Origin: Nectonema munidae
Lineage: Eukaryota > Nematomorpha > Nectonematoida > Nectonematidae
Direction of reading: 5' to 3'
DNA: 64,000 nt
Assembly (NCBI GenBank): GCA_030549495.1
Contig: JAUIRK010000890.1
Span: forward strand, 223,501 to 287,500
Made by a program: the position numbers and the translations under genes. The notes under the pieces are model-generated. The model had not been told where the DNA came from. It was given only the letters and a program-made list of their open reading frames with translations, and made no database searches. Positions 55,387 to 64,000 of this stretch are shown piece by piece (the first letter of the stretch is position 1; each line of letters starts with the position of its first letter).

Positions 55387-58143
55387 ATAACACATGAACA
55401 ATGCATCTTGCGCAAAATGACTCAAACACTTCTCATCACATAAATGTCACATATGTTCATTTTGTAGGAGGAAAAAAGACGTTTTTGAAATTGTCCAATT
55501 CCTCCAATCAATGAAGGAGCAATGGTAGGTCGGTAGAAAAGAAAAGCCTTCCAAAATTTCTGTGTATCCTTTCTGTTTCCTATTTTTCTTTGTGCATATG
55601 CTTTCAATTAAAATGTTCTTTGGTGAAGCATGAATAATAATAATAAATAATAAATAAATTTTTTCAGTTCCAGTTTTTCTACCATATGTTTTCATACTGC
55701 TCCGTAAATTTAGTTTTAAAAACTTTTTCAACTTGAAATAAAGTTTCTGAATTTCAGTATAAAAAAGATGAAAATCAATCTTAATCGATAAAATCTAAGA
55801 TTAATTTTTGGTTTCTTTCTTTCTTGAATCTTTCGTTTGGTAGAAATTTATTTTATCTTCTATATTATTTTTGTAAAAATTATCATTTTGAGAAAACTAT
55901 TTAAAATATACTATAAATAAAAGTTCGACAAGCTTCCTTTTAAAATGTACTTTTTTATATAAAATCAATCTTATGAATAATTTTGAAATTTCGCACTTTT
56001 TAAACTCAAATCACAACTTTCTGAGGTATCATAAATTAAAAATATAAAGCCCTTCTATATTATATTAATTCAAGTTATTGTTTTCTAAATTGAAGTTCCA
56101 TTTTTTTAGTTTGAATCTCCTTCTTTATTTGAGTTTCAGTTGTTTTAATTTGGAAAAGTTTACTTACCGGTAAGATAGAGAAAAGATGTGAAAGAGTTCT
56201 TCCAGTTTGTTTGCTGAATTTCAACAATTTGCCACTTTGCACACCAACAGTAGAGTTCAGTTTCACATGATTGCGTATTTTGGCGAATTGAGTGCACGCT
56301 ACATCTGTAAATCCTATTCCATTTCATTGATTAGGTCGACCAGAAAAGGCAAAATAAGGTAGGAGTAAAAATATCAACTAGGCTTATAAATTCTTGCTTA
56401 TTTTCTTCAAATCATTTTGGGTGTTGCGGAATAGTTGTGAAATATTTATTTGTTTGAGTTCCAACAACATGGGAAATTAAGTGATGTTTCGCAATTTACC
56501 AACAATTTTCTTCTAATATTTATGAGGCAGGGAGAAGACAGGGGGAGGAAGGTATGCTTTGACTTTTCTTAATATTTACATTAAAATAAAGAAATTTTCT
56601 AACTTTTTTCCTCACTTTGGAACTCAGGTCTTCCATCTCAAGATGGTACTTTGTGGCACTAATTAAAAGCTCCCAGTAAGAGTCTGTTTAGAATCGGAGA
56701 CCAAACTGGAAATAAAAATTGGGCATATTGATATTTCCAAGATTTTTTTAGCGACTTTATATATTTTTTTTCCAATTGGATGTAGCGCGTATGCTTGGAT
56801 AAAATGCTTTTATTAAAAACAGAACAAACATTAATTCCAAAGTAATCAATAAAATAAATCGTTTTAAATATCAAGATTGATTATAAAATATATCCAATAA
56901 ATAGTGTTTCTGCCTTAACGATTTCTTTATTTTAATTTCTTCAAATCATTCCTGTCTTAATTCGGTGTGCAATCATTTAGCACATATGAAATTGTTTGCT
57001 ATATAGTTAATTATAGTATTATTTAAGTTTCACATGTCATCATAAATATTGTCTAAGTGTCGATTATAAATAATCAATCAAATATTGAAAAAAATTTTAT
57101 AATAATTTTTATTCTATAATACAATTTGAACTAATCTCTTGACTCTTAAATACACGCCCACCCCAATCCCCCGCCCAGGATTTGATACATCAACGGGTCT
57201 CTGTTTTCAAGTAAGTTTTTTGCGTCATTTGAATTTATAATAGAAGCGTCTGAATAAACTTAGATTTTTATCAAGTACCTAAATATGACAAAATCCACGG
57301 TTTGAGAAAATCCTCCAGGACTCAAAAGACCAGGACAATAATCATGTAGAATGAATTTGACAGATAAGCAAGTTTATTGAATAAATGAAACAATTATTCA
57401 AAATCCTGAACTCAAAGCAATGCTTCTGAGATAATAAGCCCAATATCTTTCTTTCTTACGCCTTTTCTGCCATTGATGAAATTGTCGATATAACACAAAA
57501 GGGACTGCGAGAATCAGCTTCACTTCACTTCACTTGTTTCGTGCCGGAAATCGGTAATTTGTTTGTTGTTTTTTTACTCTTAATTTTTATTCTTTATACA
57601 TTATTCATTTAACGAGAGGATTCACGGAAGTCAATTTGAAATAAAATGGTTTGATAAGCAAAGTTCAAAAACTGTTAACAAATTCATGTAAAATTAGATA
57701 TATGTTGAACAATTTTATTCAAAATTCATCAATTATTGCAAAGAAAAAAGAGTGCTATCAACTATATGTGTCGTCTCTTAGCATCAATCTTTGTGCACTT
57801 AAAGAAAGAAAGAAATTTATTGAAACAATCAAGGTAGCAAGAAAAAGTATGTACACCAAACAAAAATGCATATAATTGCAAAATGCAGAAACACTTTGAA
57901 TAGTTAACCTTTCTCTTGTATATATAAATTGAGTGAATTAATTAATTTGCTATTTTGCCTTTTGCATAATTAGCTTTAATATCATTAATATATATATAAT
58001 CTTCCCGAAATCTTTTTGACGTTTAACAAAAGGAGACAAAAATAATTTGTAGATAAGATATTGCCATATACGAGAAAAGACATTTTGTAATTAAATATAC
58101 TATTTTAAGTTTTTAAAGGAGTGAAATTGCTGAAGTAGGAGAC
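55387..58143. other. Gene-poor stretch inside the inverted-repeat block
   Basis: AT-rich DNA with no supported gene. Open frames at 55447-55731 (minus), 56075-56266 (minus) and 57651-57875 (plus) are short, lysine/asparagine-rich and featureless. It includes the 3' flank of the receptor-like gene. Confidence 0.5.
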
Positions 58144-59108
58144 AGTGATAATAAGACTGTCAAGTTTTACAATTTCCTCACAAAGTTTCAATAAAGAAAT
58201 CGAATCTTAAAATGAAAGCAGAAATATTAAATAATAGCCAGAAATTAGTTGTGTTTATTTATTTTCCATTGTAAATTTTTACTACTATTTTTTGTCTACA
58301 AATAAGTCATTACACATAAAACATTGATATGGGCAGTTTTTCTTTGCACGAAAATTGATTCATATTTTTTACATAAATCTATCGTATCGTAACGTAATTT
58401 GGAAGTGTACGTATACCATATGCCACCACTGTAACTAAGCGCATTTTACAAAGCTTTGCTTACGTTTTCCGCCAAAAATTGGACAGGAATGCAAACACTG
58501 CCCAAGTACAAAAAGTTGGCTCAAACCGCCAACCTCATTATTTTCTTTAACCGCGAGTTACTTAAACACATTGCTAAGTATAGATAAACTGAGTAGAATG
58601 AATTATTGATGATGATGATCACTTCCTTTCTGTATTTTTCATTGTTTCCAACGTTGCATCGGATAAACGAATGCGATGGATGATAATTATACACTCACTA
58701 TACCTGCATATATAATATAGAAGTAATTACACGCTTGGAATGAATTTTGCACCACAAGATGTACAATTTTTGCAAAAGGTGCGTATGTCTTTGTATTATA
58801 TTTGACTAGAAGCATTAGAGCGCTGCTGCAGCCTCTACACCCCTCATTATTTGCATGATTCATTTACCTAAATCCCCATTTATCTATTCATGGATTTGAT
58901 TGTGTTTGCACGAAATGATAACCTTTGAAAACTAATTCTAGATACGCCTAAATGTAAAAAAATCAATAGTCAGTGATTAGGTTTCTTTATCATGTACATA
59001 AGTCAATAAAGTCATAAGGTCAATTTTTTTTAAAAAAGAACAAAAAGTCACTCTAAAGCAATTTTAAAAAAGTTTGAACTATATTTTCTTATATTTTTGG
59101 ATTTTTTT
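58144..59108 (-). repeat. Inverted-repeat arm, right
   Basis: Inverse counterpart of 50354-51372. The inner end reads GTGATAATAAGACTGTC, a near-palindrome with the preceding GACA. The outer end contains the dispersed repeat blocks CAAAAAGTCACTCTAAAGC and AAAAAAGTTTGAAC seen at 5.6 and 61.1 kb. Confidence 0.85.
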
Positions 59109-59479
59109 AATAGGTCAATAATGTCAAAAATAATATTTATTAATTCAATAAAAAGTCAACAATTTATTTTGTATAAAACTGTTTTTAGAAAACTAAAAAT
59201 TAAAACATTTGCAATAATTCACAATGTAAGAGTGAATTTTTTGGTTGTTTGTCTTTTATTAGGTCGTAAAATTGAAGAAAATCTTATTCTTCATGTCTAA
59301 AATCGTTAAGGAAATGACATAAGAAAATAACAAAAAATTGTATATATTTACAGAAAAAAGCCTTTGAACATACCTGAAACTATACAACAGCGTTGAAACA
59401 TACAGGAATATGCTAATCAGAAATAAAATATAGCATACTACATATTCGATAAGACTGTTTGTTGAAAACACGCAGATTT

Positions 59480-60950
59480 TCTGCTCTTTTTTGGGTGAAG
59501 AGGCTGGCTTTCTTGGACCAAACCCCAGGCGTAGTCGCCCAACAATCGCGCATTATACTGGTCCTGTATCCATAGTATTTATAGTATTTTATGTAATTAT
59601 AGCTCACCATCCTCTTCGGTGCAGTCTCTCCAAATGGGAATGCATCATGTGCAATCTCAGAGACACTCTGAAACCCATCTCTGAAGATTGTCAACCAGTT
59701 GGTGGTAGTTTTCTTCCTTGCTGTTACTCAAGAAGCCCTGAACAACCGCAATGACGTTTCTCCGGTGCCAAAAACTTTCCGGGCAACTTCGGGTCTTGCA
59801 TTAGCTTTTTAATTTGCGGCACAACGAACATCCCAGCCTTCATTTTGGCCTCCGACAACTTCGGAAATGCCGCTTCCAAATGCTGAAGGCAGCGGACTCA
59901 AGATCTAGTGCCTTCAAAAATCGCTTTATGAGCTCCAGCTTGATGTGGAGGGATGGCATCAAGATCTTCTCCTGCTCAATCAGCGGTTGCCACTTGACGT
60001 TCTTCTCGCCAATGACAAAGCCCGTTCTTGATGGCCTGTCATTTGTTTGTATAAGCCTTTCAAACCTGTCAAAAGGCCAATCATCTTAAAGCCTCCAATC
60101 ACTTTCCAATCATGTTGATTCGTACTTCACTGGGCACAGCAGATGCTTCACATTCTCACAGCCTTCCTACAGGTGAAGAGAGTTGGCGATAGGGATACAT
60201 GGGTACTTGTTATCAGTGTGCAACAGCACAGCCTTCAACCTTTTAATTGAGCTGTCCACGAACAGTCGCCAGTTGTTGGGATCATACGGGAATTCAATTT
60301 CTTCAAACAAACCGTTGATGTCGTGAAATAACGCACTTTCTCATCCAGTGTGAAATACTGAGAGGATATGTCATGACGTTGTCTCTGTTTTGTTACCCGA
60401 CAGTTCTCGTCCAACAAGTTCCACTGTTTCAACCTGGATGTCAGTAATTCTGCCTTTGATTGGGTGAGTCCTAGCTTTCTGATAAGATATAGAATTAGAT
60501 AAGGAATGGACTGGATATCATCTGCAACAAAGGCATCGTCGTGGGCATCTTCTGTTTTGCTGTTAGAACTTGTGCACGCATCTTTCGTGATCACCGAAGG
60601 AGGGTTCGAAACTGGAAGCTCCTCACAATGCATCACCGAAGGAAGAGATGATCGTAGATCGGGGTAGTTGAACACATCCGTCTTCTTTCCCCTGCGCTGA
60701 CACGTCACTACCACCATACAAAAGTAGCAGTTGTTTGTGTGATCTGTTGGTTCCCGTTAGATTCTTGGCACGCCAAACTTCAGTTTTCGTTTCACCCCTC
60801 TGTACCACGACTCCAGAGAGGACTGATAACTTCCGCAAACCATGTGTGGCGTCCAACTCTTGTCCTGCTCCCCTACTTGAACGTCAAAGTACGCCTTGTA
60901 AGCCGAACAGAAGAGGTTCCCTTCAACGATGGTGTACTTGACTGACTTGA
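59480..60950 (-). pseudogene. Unnamed repeat-borne protein family, copy 2
   Basis: Reading leftward: LKFGVPRI and REPTDHTNNCYFCMVV (about 60790-60700), DVFNYPDLRSSLPSVMHCEE, then LGLTQSKAELLTSRLKQWNL (about 60470-60400) and WTAQLKG (60235). After a gap: MPSLHIKLELIKRFLKALDL-like frames (about 59960-59900), FPKLSEAKMKAGMFVVPQIK, and a C-terminal tail. The order equals that of the family at 15550-16190, and here the N-terminal half is also preserved. Several frame changes make it inactive. Its CYFC motif suggests a zinc knuckle near the N-terminus. It is flanked on both sides by dispersed-repeat copies. Confidence 0.6.
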
Positions 60951-61079
60951 CATTCAGAAAGACTCCGCATTTTCAATATAAATTCTTTTTAATTTTGTTA
61001 TTGAAAAAAAGCTGAAATAAAGTAAGGAAAATATAAAAATAAAAATGTCGAAAAAAAACATCCTTTAAAAAAATCGAGA

Positions 61080-61420
61080 ATACACTCCTTCCAGAGCGGA
61101 AATAGGTCAATAAAGTTAAAAAAAAGATTTAAAAAAAACAAAAAGTCACTGTGAACAAATTTTAAACAAGTGTGACCTATTTTTTTCTTTTTTTCCTATT
61201 TTTTAGGTCATAAAGTTCAAAAGAAATTTTTATGTTCAACAAAAATAAAAAAAAACTATTTCAAAAGAAACCAAAATATTAAATATTATTTTAAAACTTT
61301 ACTTATTTTACTCAAAATTTTTAAATATTTTTATAATCTGAAAAACGAGTCTATTTAATTGAAAAAAATTTCACATGTTTTCTAGGTCAAAAATTTCATG
61401 CAATACGTCAAAAAATGTTT
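61080..61420 (+). repeat. Dispersed AT-rich repeat, copy D
   Basis: AACAAAAAGTCACTGTGAAC, TTAGGTCATAAAGTTC, AAATATTATTTTAAAACTTT and CGAGTCTATTTAATTG follow the order of copies at 5545-5835 and, inverted, 50160-50430. A shorter copy (C) forms the outer end of the right inverted-repeat arm and continues past it (58980-59120). Copies C and D bracket the unnamed protein family copy. Confidence 0.65.
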
Positions 61421-61442
61421 CAAAAAAATTAGCACACAAACA

Positions 61443-61690
61443 TCAGTGCCGGATCTACCAAGTCTGTAGCAGATCGATTAAATTTACAAATCATAGTCAG
61501 AAACTAATTTTTTTTCAATAAAATTGATCCAGATTCTACAAAAAAGATAAAAACCACAAAATTCAAGAGCAAAAATTTAGAAGAATTGAAGAACACTTTA
61601 AAAAATAACCTTAAAGATTTTTTCTACACATTTTTCAACTAAGCGCGGGGCCTTTGTAAAGCGCAGGACCTGTAGCCTCAAATTCCAATT
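61443..61690. mobile_element. hAT-type MITE relic related to 878-1132
   Basis: It begins with a standard hAT terminus (CATCAGTGCCGGATCTACCA). Near 61637-61680 it contains AAGCGCGGGGCC and AGGACCTGTAGCC, inverse relatives of blocks in the MITE at 878-1132. The right end is degraded. Confidence 0.55.
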
Positions 61691-63440
61691 TTTACTGAAT
61701 ATTGACGCAATTAAAAATTATATTGAAAAATTAATAAAAATTTGGTGTGATTTGTTCTAAACTTCAAGTTGTGTGTCTGTTCCTTCCTCTTATCCAATCA
61801 GATTGCTCCGTACGGCAAACAAAAATGACCTAATTAAGTTAAAATTATATTCTTGAATTTTTAATTTATTGAGCATATCATTGTTCAATCAGGAGTTGTT
61901 TCATTTTATGAAAGAAGAGTTTAGCATCAATTTTGATATGTTGGAAAAACTTCGATAGACTTAGAAAAGAAAATCCAATTTCATAAGAAGATTAGGGCAT
62001 ATCATTGATTAAAAATATCAATTTATATTACTCTATTCAAAATTTTTTCTTTTTTTCGCTTCCAAGTAACACATGAAGTTTTATTTTTGGTTTTATGTGT
62101 TATTTTGGCAGAACATGTAATGTTCATTGGAGGAAAATACCATTCAATTCAATGAGTCAGTAAAAAAATAAGAGAAAAGTTTAAATATTAACAAAGGATT
62201 TCGTTTGCTTAAGTAAAGCTTAGAGATTCTAGACTCAAAGCTCTCCTGTTAAAGTCTCGTGAATACATCATTATTTAAACTTTAAAGTTTCGTGCATATT
62301 GATTCGGACTCATGGAAACACGGAATCTATGCACCATATGATTTTATCCAGGAAGAAATTTAAAAATTATTATCATTAAACCACTTTTTAGCCATATTTT
62401 GAAGAGGTATATTTGAAAAACCCCAGATTAATATGAAGAAATCAAGATCTTGGTGTAAAAACTATGGAATGGTATCCCATACTCCATACTACAAAATGTA
62501 GTAGGTGCACAAATGAGGGCTTTTGTACTTTTTCGGGTATCACATGTGTTAAGTTAAAACAAACACATAGATGTACTTTTTGACATTGCCCTGTGTTTAT
62601 ATTGAAGCTAAGAAAATTGAATAGATATAAAATATAAATAACAAATAAAATAAAAAAGACTTTGAGAGAGTGTAGAAGTTTCAATGATACAAAAATTTAA
62701 TGATTTAAATATAAATTGAAAAATTAAAAGAAAAATTTTCCCGAAACGTTTGTGGGTATTTTCTAGTGATTCAAGAAGTTTAAAAAAGCTTAAGGATTTC
62801 AAAAATGAGACTCGAGAGAAATCTCGGCACAGAAAACCTAGTCCATAGTCTCATCCTTTAAAATAAACATGATCATCTTAGAAGTAACTTTGTTGATAAC
62901 AAAAGATGATGATGATGAAGTTTTAATTATGAAGAAAACACTGATAGGTTGATGAGTTGAAAATAATGCTAAAATGATGATGGTTGTTTTGAGACAAAAC
63001 TCAATAGCTGAAGATGAGGCGGATAAAGTAGATATGAATGGAAAAGGCTTCTGGCTAGACAAATTTTATCTCACATCTCTCGTTACTTCGAACATAAATT
63101 CTTTTTGAGATTGAACGCTCAAAACTATCGATATTGATATTGTATTAATTTTATTTTATCACACTTAGACGATCAAAATCGTGAACAAAACAATCTTGTT
63201 ACCAACATCATTCTCAAAACAAGAAAGCCATTATGTTTGAAAGTAGACGATTCATGATTTTTAGCAAATCAATATCTAAACACCCATCAATTGTTGCCAC
63301 ATTATAAAAGAAGAAACAGAGTAAATAAAAATTTGTATGATTTGCAATGCATCAACACCAATTCGTCCAAGCCTTCAAAATGGTGGGCAGAAAAGGGAGC
63401 AAGGAGTTGTAATGTTGTTATATACGAATTGTGTGTCTAC
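61691..63440. other. AT-rich intergenic stretch
   Basis: No supported gene. Minus-strand frames 62442-62684 and 62838-63062 are low-complexity and featureless. The 62900-63030 area is already GATGATG-rich and may be an old edge of the microsatellite. Confidence 0.5.
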
Positions 63441-63460
63441 TACTTGTGTGCTTATGAAAA

Positions 63461-64000
<540 letters not shown>

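Overview
The window is AT-rich, intron-containing animal DNA (about 70% A+T by eye) with TATA boxes and AATAAA poly(A) signals. Four housekeeping proteins are recognisably animal-type: a DHX15/PRP43 splicing helicase, a COX18/OXA1-like insertase, the ADAT3 tRNA-deaminase partner and a DDX54/Dbp10 helicase. The repeats (piggyBac, several hAT lineages, Merlin, RTE-like LINEs, tRNA-derived SINEs, Ty3-like fossils) fit an invertebrate metazoan. I cannot name the species from sequence alone.

Layout. 0-2.6 kb: two kinds of tRNA-derived SINE, one split by a small hAT MITE with a clean 8-bp target duplication, a piggyBac fragment and a foldback repeat. 2.6-12.2 kb: eight exons carrying the C-terminal 434 residues of DHX15 on the plus strand; its N-terminal half lies upstream of the window. 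A LINE tail and a pogo-like tail sit in its introns. 12.9-13.0 kb: a convergent minus-strand terminal exon of an unidentified gene. 13.5-25 kb: a mobile-element graveyard (piggyBac, an unnamed repeat-borne protein family, a Ty3-like fossil, two hAT/ZBED5-like relics, a Merlin element with matching inverted ends). 25.7-26.6 kb: single-exon COX18. 27.0-31.1 kb: a retroelement of the LTR/DIRS reverse-transcriptase lineage, much richer in G+C than its surroundings, ending in two nearly identical 491-bp units that each hold a TATA box, an AATAAA and a poly(A) run. 32.1-33.1 kb: single-exon ADAT3. 34.8-40.2 kb: a broken Ty3-like element split by a 3.05-kb non-coding piggyBac-type element (TTAA target sites) that contains a 150-bp satellite array. 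42-46.4 kb: hAT and LINE relics. 46.8-49.0 kb: single-exon DDX54. 50.3-59.1 kb: a pair of about 1-kb inverted repeats enclosing a second, truncated copy of the satellite-bearing piggyBac-type element and an intronless seven-helix receptor-like gene. 59.5-61.7 kb: a second copy of the unnamed repeat-borne family and repeat pieces. 63.4-64.0 kb: a long GAT microsatellite running off the end.

The host genes are not an operon or a functional cluster. DHX15 and DDX54 act in splicing and ribosome biogenesis, ADAT3 in tRNA wobble editing and COX18 in the mitochondrial inner membrane. The most unusual structures are the compositionally foreign retroelement with promoter-bearing tandem 3' units, the satellite-carrying piggyBac-type element present twice, and the inverted-repeat block around the orphan receptor.
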